The position numbers and the translations under genes were made by a program. Below the pieces are notes generated by a model that made no database searches, was not told the origin of the DNA, and saw nothing but the letters and a program-made list of their open reading frames with translations. Shown piece after piece: positions 49,170-61,489 of a DNA stretch of 64,000 nt (within the stretch, counting starts at the first letter, position 1; every line of letters starts with the position of its first letter). Source of the stretch: Zygnema cylindricum (taxonomy: Eukaryota; Streptophyta; Zygnematophyceae; Zygnematales; Zygnemataceae); NCBI GenBank assembly GCA_037447655.1, contig JBBHKE010001198.1:252671-316670 (forward strand), given 5' to 3'.

Positions 49170-50842
49170 GTTGTGTTTTTTAAGGACTTGGGAGGAAAAA
49201 GCGGAGAAGGTATTAGTAGCAAATTAAGCACGACCAACCGAGGTAGAACTAGCGACAGCTAGTGAAGGTGAACATTCAAAGATACAAAAAGAGGAAAAAG
49301 AAAGATGCTCCATTGGCTACATTTGTGTATCTTCGTAAATTGAGGTCAATGACTTCGTTGATGATAGACAACTCTGACCAACTACTAATCCATGCAAGCA
49401 ATGCCATTGTTCAATTGTAAACCATCTCAGCCCTCTCAAACCTAGGTCTACATTAGACCTACAATAGAAACTTATGCAAGGCCACTCTTACGACAGCAGT
49501 ATATGTTACTCAGTTTCCATTTTTCAGTAATGCAGCTATCTAGATGTATACATTTCCTCGTAGGTGGAGTAAAATTATCCTTTCCTCAAGAGTTAAAGTT
49601 ATCCTGAGTTACTATCTAACCCTCTGACCTGATCAGAAAGTAGCCTACTTTGTTACATTCGACGTTTAGTTTTCAAGTAAAATGAGTTGTCAAGGGTTAA
49701 CATCTCATACTGGTTTCAGGAAACAATTTCAATCCGTCTTTTGCAATAGCTATCCTCGTTTGGCAGTTAAGTCTACACAAACATCCGTCTTCTTCCAATC
49801 CAGCATCATACATTTGTTTTAAGCCCTAAAAAGCCCTTAAAAAACTTTTTAAGGATTTGATAGAGAAAATCTTAATAAAGTAATTGACGAGATCTACAAG
49901 CCCATTCATTTGTCACAAACCAGACGTAAAATGTATCACACTATTAAGCGAATTCATGGACCCCAACAGACTTTGGCCGTCACATTGTTTCATCAATGGC
50001 AAGCTTTAGGTAATCTTCATGCATCTCTCATTCTAAAAAAAAACAATACCATATTCAAACCCATTCACCATTTCATAAAAGTACACTTTCTTCTTACTGA
50101 AGCCAAAAGACATAGGCAGAACTCATTCAAAATGATAAACAACAGAGGTCTCCATTATTATTTGAGGAAAATTGGGCAAAACCTGAACGAGAAAAGTACA
50201 ACTGAGAGTGGTTCCCAACTCTCCAAACATACTTATTCTTAGCAGTGCAGCTGACCTGTACAAAAGATTTTTTAGAGTTTTTCATTGTATACGGCATGAT
50301 TACATAAAGATGTATATCATGCTTTTTTCTGAAAGTCGTTCATTTCCCATTAGACAATTGGACAAATCCTCTCAATCCTGTCAGTATCTGAAACTTTTTT
50401 CCATAACATTACAATCCAATTAGCACTACGGACCACCTGCGAGATGTAGTTAATAAATAAATTAGGTCTTATACCAGCAAATCGACCACCGTACACCATG
50501 TCACATTATTGCAGTGACACAAAACCTAATTTTTTCTGGCCGTATCTGAAGCCTTCCGTACTTCCGTATTTCCTAGGACACTGAATTGCCCAACATACAG
50601 ACTTGAGACCAGTCTGTTATGGCCATCACCCTCGCAGGTCTCTATCTCACAGATGAACCAAACAGAGCCACAGTTTCAGTTTCAACTTCACTGCAAGTTC
50701 TCCTCCTCCTCTTAAAGAATTTTACATTTTTCCTGACATGCAATCTCTTTTGTCTTGTTTCCAGAGCTTCGCTCCATGGTTGTAGCCCCGAGGTCGATGA
50801 GAAAATCCGAGGCATATTGTCACCTCCAAACCCTAACTTTCT
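49170..50842. other. Intergenic DNA downstream of the Mpv17-like gene, no gene recognised
   Basis: About 1.7 kb. A 110-codon frame at 49910-50242 (+) has no recognised motif, and its composition is like the surrounding AT-rich DNA. Confidence 0.45.
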
Positions 50843-53437
50843 TCAATTGCTAACATTGCTTGAGAGGTAAAAGTTCCAAAAAATGCCACAAGTGGACATA
50901 AACGCAACCCTAGCGTCCAAGGGAACAGCCCTGAATAGAGAAAAACCGACAACATAATCAGATAAAATCACCACCGATTCTCCTCGACAACTTAAACATG
51001 ATGCAGAAACTGATCTAAAAAGCAGAAATGCAGATCAGCGGATTGATCTGCGTATTCATGATGTGCTTAAGCTTTAAGACAGTATCAAGTATCTCCACAT
51101 CTTTCACAAACAAACAAACAATCAAACAATCAAATCCTTGCAACAAACCCCTTGGATGACAGTGCTTACCAAAAATTGAGGCAGGTTGCAGGAAGCCAGA
51201 ACTTCCAAGCTGAACAAACAAACAAACAAAAAAACAACAGTGTCAGAAGAAAAAAAAATCCATTGAATCTGGAGTCAAAAAACTTCTCAGACCATCTTTT
51301 TGAGACAGTGTTCCGATCAAATCGATAAGAAAAAACATTTACCTATCCGGCCAATTAAAACACACCTAAGATCTACAAAAATAAATTGACAGAGGGGATA
51401 GAGAAGCAGTATTAAAGTATTTACCATTTATGATTGAAGGGACCATATCTTTTCTGTACTTATCGGGTAACTCCTTCATTTTTCCCATCCAGAAGTAATT
51501 CCACCCAAAGACTACAATCAAAATCGCCGGCCCAAGAATCACCTGATTGGCTAACACCTGCAGACACATTCAAATTAAGTTTGATCAGAAAATTGCAAAA
51601 ACAGTGTAGAATCACAAACTCGAACTATCCACCCTGATCTCATCTAGAGTACATAACAACAAACTGAACAAAATGAAATGGCTAAATAGAAATGGATAAG
51701 CAACAAACCTTCAAAGAGACGTTCGTGAGAGATTTTCCCACCAATACCCTGTCCAATGATTCATACCACACTTTCGTTCCGGGGGCATACAAGAGAAAAC
51801 CGTAACTGCCCATCCTTAAGGCTCGCCAGAAATCATGGTTCCAGACACTATATTTGGCCAGCTCCTGAACAGGATAGAAAGTTCAATTATAAGAATAATT
51901 CACAGACGTTTGATAATGAAACATAGGATAAGTACAGAGGCTGTATCAAACCCATTTGCATATTCAAGGAAAAGCACATCAGATCAGTATACTTGAACAC
52001 TCAGGTGAAGGGATTTCCACAAAAAATGAATACACTTCGGAGGGAAACAGCTAAGCTTTTCTCATCCTAGTCATCGCCGTATGATGACAGATCTAATCAA
52101 TGCCTAAACAGCATGTGAATCAAGGACACAAAAACCGAAAAGTCTGGATGTTTACTTGTATCCTGGTTTCTTCATTTAACGATTCGTCCAGCTCAGCCGC
52201 TTTCGCTCGCTTGATCCTCTCCATTACTTGTGCAATGGTATCACCTGCAAAAAGCACACAGAAAGTAAGATCCAAATGCACCAAACTGTTCATCTCCTTG
52301 TAACTAAATAGTAAGTTTCAAGATTCTAACGAAATCTAATCTGACATGAAAATGTCTTAGTGTAGCAAAACCAGTCTCAACGGTCCTATGCTTGCTGCGT
52401 GAATCCAATAAATAAAGGAAAAGGGCAAGACAAGAATAAAGTTTTACCTGTAAGAGAGAGAGCCCCTGCAGTGCATGCCACTTTTAGAGGAAACTTCTGC
52501 ATGACAGAAAGCAGACAAAACTTGAGAGAAGCCCAAACATATACAAACGTATCAAAAGCTTTGCACATCAATGACAAACGTCAAGGGCAATCTCCAGGAG
52601 GGAAAGACCATCGTCTTCAACCCGTTACAGGAAATAAATCTAAAATATCCGAATTTTAAAATTACCATCTTCTATGATGAGGGCCATTTTCTCGACTCAG
52701 GTTTGTACAATTAGGCAATGCAAAAAGCATCTTACCCGAAGCAACTCAAGAGCATTCTTTCTTAAATTTGTCGACCGTCGAGATCGAGGGGCCCTCAGAC
52801 TTGATGCACTGCACATATCAAATAGAAAAGCCGATCATTTATGATATCAGAACCCTGATGAGAAGAATACCAATATTCGTACTCGTATACAATGTAGCAC
52901 TAACAATAGACAGTCGCCAGTAATCGGACCTACCACAATTATGTGTAAGTGGTCGTTTGAATGAGTGAGCGTGACATGGAGAATCCATCTCATAAATCAA
53001 AATTTAAATCATAGCCATTTCTAACCAAATATTCCTCAGCCATTTTAGAAGCCAAACATCATAAAAAATGATACCATAGGTTCGGACAAAAAACTTAGGT
53101 CACATGAGTACGTACTTAAGTCCTACCACATTAGTCAGTCGCATCATGATCTCTTCATTTTACAGCATCCGTCCATCATTAGGTATGAACAACCTCATCT
53201 ACAACCGCAGGAATCTGAGCTGCATATGAAATCTGCATCCATTACCTGAACAGTTCCAGTGAACATCTGTCAAATACTGGATCGGAAGACAAAAACAACA
53301 TCTCACCTGGATGCAGACACAGCAGCTCCCGCGTGGTAGCTTCTCAGTGGGGCACGAAACTGCAATGAGAGAGCTTTGGAACCTCCTGTGGAAAGAGGAT
53401 TCCAGGAACCTCCCGGTGGTGGCGAATAAAAAACCAT
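50843..53437 (-). CDS. Mpv17/PMP22 family membrane protein (8 exons)
   Basis: Exons in transcript order: 53437-53307, 52808-52736, 52496-52448, 52244-52156, 51864-51709, 51557-51425, 51209-51170, 50930-50843; 252 residues, all junctions GT-AG. Family hallmarks in order: ALSLTGDTIAQ (79-90), HDFWRALRMGSYGFLLYAPG, KVWYESLDRVL, LANQVILGPAIL, WKFWLPATCLNFWAVPLDAR, VAFMSTCGIFWNFYLSS. Members are four-helix proteins of peroxisomal, mitochondrial or plastid membranes, thought to form small channels; the substrate is unknown. The N-terminal 68 residues (Ser/Arg/Pro-rich, with RAPLRSYHAGAAVSASS and RSRRSTNLR) exceed the core fold and look like an organelle transit peptide, more so than in peroxisomal PMP22. 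Which organelle cannot be decided. Confidence 0.92.
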
Positions 53438-54851
53438 CGTATTGCTTAAATCTGTAGTCCTATACAACAAATAAAGGAACCCTAACCGCAGAACTTAACA
53501 AGCTACAAAACTTCCTTGATAGATGCTACCGGAGGAAGCTATGTAGAGCTTTGTGGGCGGAAATGCGTATTTCGATTGCTTTATGGTAGAGGCATGTATC
53601 GCCTGCCCACCCCAAAAATCTCCGGCAGAGGCGCAAGATTCCACACTGGCAGCTGCTATGATTTTGGGCACCCGGAACGTGGGAGGCACTCGCCGTCGAT
53701 ATCACATGTCAGGTTGTACGATTTTAAGTTTTGACGGGAGAGCTTCGTTACTACCCCCAGCGCGCGCGCGTGCAGAGACTCGTCGAGCAGGGAGAGATGC
53801 CACGTGGGACAAACAGTGCCGACTGTTTGGACACGGTGTCCACTAGAGAAAGGACTTCCAATGTTTGAGGGCGTGAGGTACGTCGATAAAATTCGACGGC
53901 AGTGATTGTGGTCCCCGAGCTTCCTCGTCGGCTTGTCAACAATCGAGCTCATATGGGACAAACACGAGGACATCTGGACAAGAAGTATAATGGAACCAAC
54001 CAGCTTGCGCGGTCATCGTGAATGGTACTGCTACAGACGCGTACCTGCGTACGTCGAGAATTGCTTTCGTACGGATGGCTTAACTAAGGGCCTCGGCGAG
54101 ACTTGACTCTAGGGGGGAGATTTTGGTATTAGCGTCTTCGGTACCCCTAAATGCTACCCCTCACACCTAAAATAGTACGGCGACAGTAACTATTTTTCTC
54201 AACGCTGATTACTTAAACAGTGAACAATCAGCCACGTCATCAGAAACTGAATCAAAATTAACGAACACTAAAATAAAATCCACGTTAATAGTTTATTTAG
54301 TGTAATAGCGGTCCTTCTCGGTCCTTTCTTTACCGTGTGGTGGACTGAAGGACCTCTAGCCTAGGTGTACATTCCCTCATTCGATACTAACAATACCGCA
54401 ATTACGACATATTTACACCGATACAGCGATATAATCTGGAAGGTTTAGTCACATCACCGTACGTTCTCCTTACACAATTTTGCAGTACCCATTTTTCAAG
54501 CTGACAGTACGGAATTTGGCTGAGATTCTGGTCCAGTGTGGTCCACTATCTAGAAAGTCCGAGTAACGGTTATCAGAATCTAGATACGACGGTTGTCCTC
54601 CTGCTCCATTGGATGACTGGAAGCGTTCTACAGAACCGTACATTAATGAATTTTGTACTGCACGGGCACTGTAATTAGGGCCCTCGGAAATAGGACAGTT
54701 AGGTACAGTACAGTACTGTACTGTACTGTACTGTACTGTAGCGTGGGAACGAATTTCAGGATGATTTGCCATTGTAACATGAAGCCTTCTGTTGCGATAC
54801 TGTGCGCTGTCCTATGTGGTCTGTCTTATGCTTGCCTTCTGTACTTCCGTA
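53438..54851. other. Mpv17-like gene upstream region and start of the right repeat zone
   Basis: The first 600 bp are comparatively GC-rich and probably include the promoter and leader. A 64-codon frame at 53689-53495 (-) could be an upstream ORF but has no similarity. From about 54.1 kb the DNA becomes AT-rich with GTAC words; part of 54190-54310 resembles 14610-14860 and may be another repeat family. No gene was recognised. Confidence 0.4.
54699..54741 (+). repeat. (TGTAC)n tandem repeat
   Basis: About eight units of ACAGT/ACTGT (GTACTGTACTGTACTGTACT), self-complementary overall; a shorter version is at 56805-56832. Confidence 0.9.
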
Positions 54852-55198
54852 CCATAGTTTTAAAGAAGGTGAAAGTAGGCCCATACAATATGCCTACTGT
54901 ACGGAACCATAAGACCCATATTGTATTGGTCGCAAAATGAAAAAAAAAGTAACAGGGTTGAGTTGGACATCGATCGATAGAGAATTAAACGTCATGTCTA
55001 AATCTTGAAAAACATTCGGACAAAAAATGCTTGCTGTGAGTTTTGAGGTATTTTTTTTTAAACCGTCAGATTTGGACGATCAGACGGTCTCTGATCAAAG
55101 TAGCGATCTAAAAAGATCACATGGAAAGCCCGTAACACAACTTACGCTAAAAGCGGCCTACAAAAGGCCTACAAAAAAACGCCTACTTTTGAACTATG
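54852..55198 (+). mobile_element. TIR element, family A, short copy
   Basis: 347 bp alignable with 6936-7475. Left end CCATAGTTTTAAAGAAGGTG, right end GCCTACTTTTGAACTATG. It lacks about 200 bp present near the right end of the long copy, so it is a deletion derivative, or the long copy carries an insertion. Confidence 0.7.
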
Positions 55199-55266
55199 TT
55201 CTGTACTGTCATGTACAGTGCTGTAGTATGCCGTAACTTCTACTGTACTTCCGGATAGCGTGACAC

Positions 55267-56095
55267 TAGTGTTGGGTATCGAGGATCGATTGCCGATATT
55301 CAATATCGAATTTCAGGTACCCGATAATAGATATATCGCTTCGATATATTAAACTTTTCAAACCATCGCGATATATCGCCAATATATCGTATCGTCAATA
55401 TATCGAAGCTAAAAAAAAAAAAAAATCCGACAGGTTTTCAAAGTCTCGTGACTTCGGACAAAGTGACTGTAAAATCTTTGCCGGAAAGAAATACGGTTTT
55501 TTCCTGAAAGTCAGCGGAGTGAAGAGATCTCTGAGGTACATTGATGAGGTACACTTGTGAAGTACACGTACGTCATACGCAAGTACGATTTTCCAGACGA
55601 AAAAGGTCGGTTTCCAGATATTCGATGATTTTGAGATTTGGTTGTCACCTTACGTGGAACCACTCATATCAGAACACGTATGCAAAACTTACTTACAGAA
55701 GATAAGCGATGTACCCGAGGCCTCTGTAATACATAAATTTTGCTGTCCGTACTATTACTGAGACCTCCTCGTGTAACCATACCCCAAATAATTAATCATT
55801 AGAATTTCAAAAATAGTACTTTTTTGTCGGTTACATTTTGCGGCGTCTACCTTTAAGTCACGGAACGAAAATCACGGCGTACGTGGCGCATTAGACAATT
55901 TGACTTTTTCGCTAAAAGAACATATTATATAAAAAAATAAAAATATTAAACTTAAAAAATACTATATATCGCGATATATATCGCAATAAATTATGTTGGT
56001 CTCGGTACGATATATCGAGGATCCTCCTCGATCAATATTCGATATATCGAATATCGAGATTATCGCGATATGAATTTACCCGATACCCAACACTA
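55267..56095. mobile_element. Non-autonomous hAT element 1
   Basis: 829 bp with a 15-bp terminal inverted repeat TAGTGTTGGGTATCG and an exact 8-bp target duplication CGTGACAC (55259-55266 and 56096-56103). The 8-bp duplication and YARNG-type end are hallmarks of hAT. Subterminal regions are dense in ATATCG/CGATAT words, likely transposase-binding repeats. The middle (about 55440-55785) is shared with the family-F element at 58128-58762. No transposase frame. Confidence 0.9.
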
Positions 56096-56930
56096 CGTGA
56101 CACACACCTTCTGTTAAGAACTTAAGATGGATTACCCTAACTAACGAGCATTGTCTGCCAAACCGTCAGTTAGCGTTTACGATACAACGGGTAATCTGGA
56201 AGGTACAGAGTTTCTGACATTTCATTGCCTACCTAATTTTCAAATTTCAAAGCTTGCAGTACAGCGGTCCAGAGCGGTCCAATTTAGCCGCTTTAGTACG
56301 GTCAACGAAATTTAGATACGACGGTTAGGCCTCTGCTACATTGGGTGAGTTTTTGGGCCATAAAATGACATAAGCACTATCTCGAAACGTCCACATAATA
56401 ATCGGACGGCGGAAAATACGCTAGCAACATTTTTAACCCCACGAAAGGGTCCCAACGGAGTACGAACCAGTGTCACTCTCTGTGTAAGAAAATATCGGAT
56501 CAGATCATCACTGTAAAGCATGATTGGCTCTAACTCACGGATACTATTTTCTGCCAGAAAAGCCACTGCAGGGAGATGTTGTGTCTGTGTCGGCCACAGC
56601 CTCCAACAATCTGGAAAACACCGTCGTAAAACATACACCGTTCGCCGTACGTGCCAGGGGACCTGTGTTGGAGGGAAAAGGTAAAAGCCGGCTCACAGGC
56701 AAAAGTCTTTTTGTCGTTCCATCGCTCAAGCAGAATAACTTACGAACCAGATTGGTTCCTGTAAATCTCCATTTGTGACGAGGATCTCCTTCGTCTCCTG
56801 TACAGAACTGTACTGTACTGTACTGTACGGTAGCTTTCTGTTTTTAGCCGCAAGGAAGGGCTCTCTGGCGTACGACCTAGGCAGACGCTAAATTGTACGC
56901 GATTTAGGATATACCCTTGAACGTGTTTAT

Positions 56931-57842
56931 TAGTGTTGTGTATCGGTAAGGATTTGCCGATAACCGATATGTACCTTTTTCCGGGTACCCGATTATCGAT
57001 GTATTGGTACGATATATCGCTATCGGTATTATTGCCGATAAATGCCCGATATTTATCGGTTTTATCGGCAATAACACCGATATCGATAACTATCGGCGAT
57101 AGTTGTACGGACCGTATAGATAAATGTACCGCTAGTACACTCAACTGTACGTGTTATTCCCATGACAAGCTCTTCTAACAACCCCTATCTACTGAGGTGT
57201 ACCAATCAGATCGCACAAAAAGTACACAAAGTGTACAGTAGCCGCCATGAAAACTGTACGGTTTTGGTACGGATCCAGTAAAAACGATGTACCTTTCACA
57301 TCCACCGCCATGGCTTTGTCCCATTCTTCCTTGGGATCCACTGGGGACCTGCCACGTGTCAATCTGTTGGCATTTTGGCATAAGCTGCCAAAAAGCCATT
57401 CCGAGATGCCGACACTCACGCTGGCCGTCCGCTCGTATTTTCTCATTCCAAGTTGTCCGTTCGATTCCGGCGGCGTGCAGAATGTTATCTTGCGTCCGTT
57501 GTACTTTTACCATTCCATGTTCACCAGTTTGTCGATACAATTCCGTAAGTCGCCGTAAAATTCCTGTTCAGTAAACCGGCCAACTTTTATGTGTTGCGTT
57601 GTTTGCAGTTAAACAGAGACAAAACAGATTCGTATACGTGGCATGCCACGCTATATAAAGTAATTAATATAATACAGTATGTGATAAAGTAATATTGTAT
57701 GCATACTATATATTTTTAAGTTATCGCCGATATGGAATTTGTTGGTCTCGGACCGATGTATCGGGACCTCGGACCGTTCGATAACCGATAACTATCGGTA
57801 TCGGTGTTATCGCGATAATTTTTTTACCGATACACAACACTA
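56931..57842. mobile_element. Non-autonomous hAT element 2 with a captured gene fragment
   Basis: 912 bp with a 19-bp terminal inverted repeat TAGTGTTGTGTATCGGTAA and an exact 8-bp target duplication GTGTTTAT (56923-56930 and 57843-57850). It shares the subterminal block around GAGACCAACA and CGATA repeats with element 1 but is otherwise different. The interior carries the SDR-like fragment at 57200-57540. Confidence 0.9.
57200..57540 (-). pseudogene. Short-chain dehydrogenase (SDR)-like fragment inside hAT element 2
   Basis: On the minus strand one frame gives DNILHAAGIE and another GRSPVDPKEEWDKAMAVDVK followed by GTSFLL. These resemble the NNAG and EEWD..VN.KG.F blocks of classical SDR enzymes, in the right order. 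They are in different frames and about 50 codons apart, so a frame shift or a retained intron lies between. The cofactor-binding and catalytic parts are absent. Probably a captured host gene piece. Confidence 0.5.
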
Positions 57843-57879
57843 GTGTTTATGCCTTGGTTTCATTACCCTATTTAGACCG

Positions 57880-58086
57880 CACACCATGTATCGCTATTAG
57901 CGCTAATGTTTTTTTAGCCACTTAAAACATCTTCTATCCGTACTCACTTGTCGAATTGTAGATCTGACGGCTTATATTGACGGTTTCAAATTGCCGGTCT
58001 CAGATCAAAATCACACAAATGTGTACAAAGAAAAGATGTTATGAGTGGCAAAACAAATATTATCACTAATAGCGAGACAAGGTGTA
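57880..58086. mobile_element. MITE-like element, family M5 copy next to hAT element 2
   Basis: About 207 bp: left CACACCATGTATCGCTATTA, right TAATAGCGAGACAAGGTGTA. Interior words CCACTTAAAACATC and GATGTTATGAGTGGC are inverted, as in other M5 copies. It starts about 30 bp after the hAT target duplication. Confidence 0.7.
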
Positions 58087-58127
58087 GCAGGCAGTAAAAA
58101 ACGTGACTATTTGCTTAGCTTTAGGCC

Positions 58128-58762
58128 ATGGTTACATCAGACGAAAAGTGAGGTTTAATACAGAATTTGAACTTTCCCGTACCATACCGTACTATATTTT
58201 CGTGAGTTTCTTGAAAACAAGATTATAGAAAATAAGATTACGATTCTCCAAGTATCCGGGAGAATACATCGACCGTCCGATTACATTTTGGTGTTCATCT
58301 GCGAAGCAATTGCTCCATCCGCCTCGGTATTGGTGAACCCACCTCGCGGAGGTGGGTTCACCAATACATAACCAGTCAATTCGCTACACCTGGACGATAG
58401 ACACGTGCGTCGATGAAAATTGAAAATTTTCACACGTCCCCATAGTCACGTGCCTTCGGACAAGGTGACCGTAAAATCTTTGCTGAAAATAAATACGGTT
58501 TTTTCTTGAAAATCAGCAGAGTGAATAAGATCTCTGAGGTACATTGACGAAGTACACTTGGATTTCCATACGAAAATGGTCGGTTTCCAAATCTTTGACG
58601 ATTTTAGAGATTTGATCGTCAACCTACGTGGTATCACTCAAATCAGAACACGTATGTAAAAACTTATTTACAGACTATTCGCGATGTAACCGAGGCCTCT
58701 GTAATACAAAAAAATTGTTGGGCGTACTATTACAAAGACCTCTTGATGTAACCATACCCTTA
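58128..58762 (+). mobile_element. Family-F TIR element with internal hairpin, copy 1
   Basis: Left ATGGTTACATCAGACGAAAA, right end with CTCTTGATGTAACCAT, an imperfect terminal inverted repeat. It contains a perfect 19-bp stem, 3-nt loop hairpin (58327-58345/58349-58367). The right half is also present inside hAT element 1. Confidence 0.65.
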
Positions 58763-59119
58763 CTCGTGCGATATCAGTTTAAAATTTGGAGTGGCTTTCA
58801 ATTCGCATTTTAACGTAATCGAAAGTACAAGAGTACAGTACAAAACTGAACCGTGAGTTCACACGAGTTGGCGTTAAGTGACAAAACTTCAGTACAATAG
58901 TGTTATTATTTTTTATTAGTTCAACTCTAATACAAAAAATATCCTTTCTAACACTTAATTCGCTATTTTTTCTTATTGCAATAGGCGGTGGACTGCAACG
59001 TTGTTGTACCTTGACAAAATTTTGCGATCCGACGCTGCTACAATATCTCGCTACGCTCCAAATCAGCTTTCGAGGTTCTATGTGCCGTGCATAAATTTGA
59101 CAGCCACATTATAGTACAG

Positions 59120-59664
59120 TACACCGTCGATCGTATTTAGCGTGTAGAAATTATTAGTGTGTAGAATAATTTAGTGTCATGTACACTAATTTTGACTTAT
59201 AAAATTTTTGAAAAAAAAGTTATACACTAATTTTTCAACGAACGCCAATATGGGTACAGCTGATTTGTCAAGAGGATATCACAATAATATAGGTAAAAGT
59301 ACAAATTCTGACAATTCGTACACTGTCGCATACTTTCACTCTAGTTAATTCCTAACTCTAATTTCGGTAACGCGACAAATAAATTTACACTAATTACGAA
59401 ATCTTTTAAATCGTACACCGAATCGTGGTTGTATCCTAGATATCCGTATTTCTATGATTAAAAAGTACATTTTTATTCGCACCGACACGTTCCGTACTCC
59501 ACATTAATAAAAAAATACATAAATTAAAATGGTGTTCACTAATTGTTCTTCTCGTAATTACTGTACAGGAAAAATTAGTACCATTTACCCTATTTTAGGT
59601 AAAACCCTCAAATTTTAGGGGCGCCGAATTAGTGTTCAACACGCTAAATACGATCGACGGTGTA
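59120..59664. mobile_element. MITE-like element, family M3
   Basis: 545 bp, perfect terminal repeat of about 26 bp starting TACACCGTCGATCGTATTTA, TA at both ends. The interior keeps fragments of M1 (GTACAAATTCTGACAATTCG and TTCCGTACTCCACATTAATA), so M3 looks like a diverged M1. Confidence 0.85.
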
Positions 59665-60055
59665 CACGTAGAACATCGAATTAAACGCACAAAGTGTAAA
59701 TGAAACCAAAGATAAAAAGAAATGCACTTTTCTTCGTATTCTACGCACATAAGATGTAAACAGGCGTAGTCCCTTAACGGCATGTGCCTATGTAACGTCA
59801 ACTTTTAGCGATCAAACTTTGTTTTGACGTGAAGATTCTCCGTACGCGTTTTGCAAGTTCCAATGTCCGAAAACAAGAGCCTTCCCATAAAGTCGTGACA
59901 TTTGTAGATGATACATAACTAGTGAGACGCTTTAAGACTGAAAATATCAATTTTCTTGTGTCGTTGTAGACGTCTACTGTACTTTTATATGTGACATTGT
60001 AGTGTTCTACAAAAAAAAAATCTACTGAAAATTTACTTTCTTTTTTCATTTAGGG

Positions 60056-60420
60056 TGAACCTCCATCAGGCGAAAAGTGAGGTTCATTAGTGGAAAAAAT
60101 ACATTTTCATACGGATCAAGCTCATTTTCGTAAATGGCCGTACTTTTTTTTATATAATAAACATGATTACTTGATGTTTCGTCAAGATTCTCCTAACTTT
60201 TGGGTGACAACGTCGACCGTCCAATTATGTGTTTTCGAAGCAAGCGGTCACTTTATCCAGTGTCTAGCTAGTCTCCTAAGGGAGGAGACTAGCTAGACAC
60301 TGGACGTGTAACATTTTAACGTGTTGAATGGTCACATTCGATCGAGGATACCCTACATGTGGCATAGATTACGCGCCTTTGAACATATGCCACGCGCCTT
60401 CGGACAGACGGGAATCAAAT
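60056..60420 (+). mobile_element. Family-F element with internal hairpin, copy 2
   Basis: Starts GTGAACCTCCATCAGGCGAA and aligns with copies 1 and 3 through GAAAAGTGAGGTT, AGATTCTCC and GACCGTCC. Its hairpin (60256-60277/60283-60304) is a perfect 22-bp stem with different sequence from the other copies. The right end is not defined. Confidence 0.55.
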
Positions 60421-60699
60421 CTTAAGGGAAACTATGAGAAATTTTTTGTTGAAGAATGTGCCGTGATGCCTCCTCCACCATCCGCCGACATTCGAAATTT
60501 GTGGCGCCACAATGAAACACATAGATGTCTTATTCGTACAGATTTAGACTTTTTACGGAAATTACGTAGTATTTGTTTGTTTCGTAGCTTTCCTAAACTT
60601 CGTACGTCCCACACTGTACGGAAAATTGTACGGATACTAAAAATAGAAAGATTGCTTCATTTGCGCGCGTGTATTTTTTGTGTCTTCCACTCCGTCTTC

Positions 60700-60985
60700 A
60701 GAAGGAAGTCGTCGTTGGAGACGTCGTAAATTCCGCCGTTCGCCGCTTGCTCGTTGCACTTTTCAGTTTTGCACTTTTGCTTCATTTGCGTGCGTGTATT
60801 TTTATCTGAGCGGCGAGCCGCGGAATTTATGGTGTCTCCAACGGCGGCTTAGTTGAGCCGTTTTAATTCATTTGAGCGTGCTTTTTTTCATCTGTCATCC
60901 ACTCAGTTTTCAGAAGGAAGCCGCTGTTGGAGACGCCGTAAATTTCTGCGCTCGCCGCTAGTTCGTTGCACTTATCAGTTTTTTA
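60700..60985. repeat. Direct and inverted duplicated block
   Basis: A unit of about 60 bp beginning GAAGGAAGTCGTCGTTGGAG (60702) recurs directly at about 60921 (GAAGGAAGCCGCTGTTGGAG) and inverted at about 60808-60850 (GAGCGGCGAGCCGCGG to CTCCAACGGCGGCT). The phrase TTTGCGTGCGTGTATTTTT also recurs. Confidence 0.7.
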
Positions 60986-61070
60986 GGGTATTGATTATTT
61001 ATAATTTTGAAATTTGAAAGTTAAAAAAAAGTATGAATTTTACGACGAATTTTATAAAGTTTGAAATTAT

Positions 61071-61169
61071 TTTATGCGCACTCAACGTAGTATTTGTTAC
61101 TTTACTCCGTGCGTTTTATGTGCACTCAACATAGTATTTGTTAGTTTACTCCGTGCGTTTTATGCGCAT
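61071..61169 (+). repeat. 44-bp tandem repeat, about 2.2 units
   Basis: TTTATGCGCACTCAACGTAG starts unit 1 at 61071 and recurs at 61115 and, partly, at 61158. Confidence 0.85.
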
Positions 61170-61489
61170 AGGACATCTATGACGAAACACGGACTAAAAA
61201 ACATCTATAAAAAAGATTAAACACGAACGTACAAAATTGGACATTCACATAATTATTTTTGCGGTTGGATGTACGGATGCGAATTTATATATTGTGCTTT
61301 AGGAATCTTTGACATGCTTGCGGTCATAACAGGAACCTACGTGCATCCAATCGAAAGAAAGCACGTACGCGATAGATTCCTTGCTGACACGACTTGATGG
61401 AGAAGAGAAGGAAATATTATTGCCAGTAAACGTATCCGTACGATTACTATCGGCGCCTGATGGAGAAAAGGCCTTAGGGTAAAGTTCCA

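Noticed and set aside
53495-53689. 64-codon minus-strand frame upstream of the Mpv17-like gene as an extra first exon or uORF
   Set aside because: It ends in its own stop 58 bp before the main start codon, has no recognisable motif and no clear splice donor; mentioned only as a possible uORF.
58327-58367. Hairpin as the 3' end of a Helitron
   Set aside because: The hairpin lies inside an element with inverted terminal repeats, and no CTRR end or TC start was found at suitable positions.
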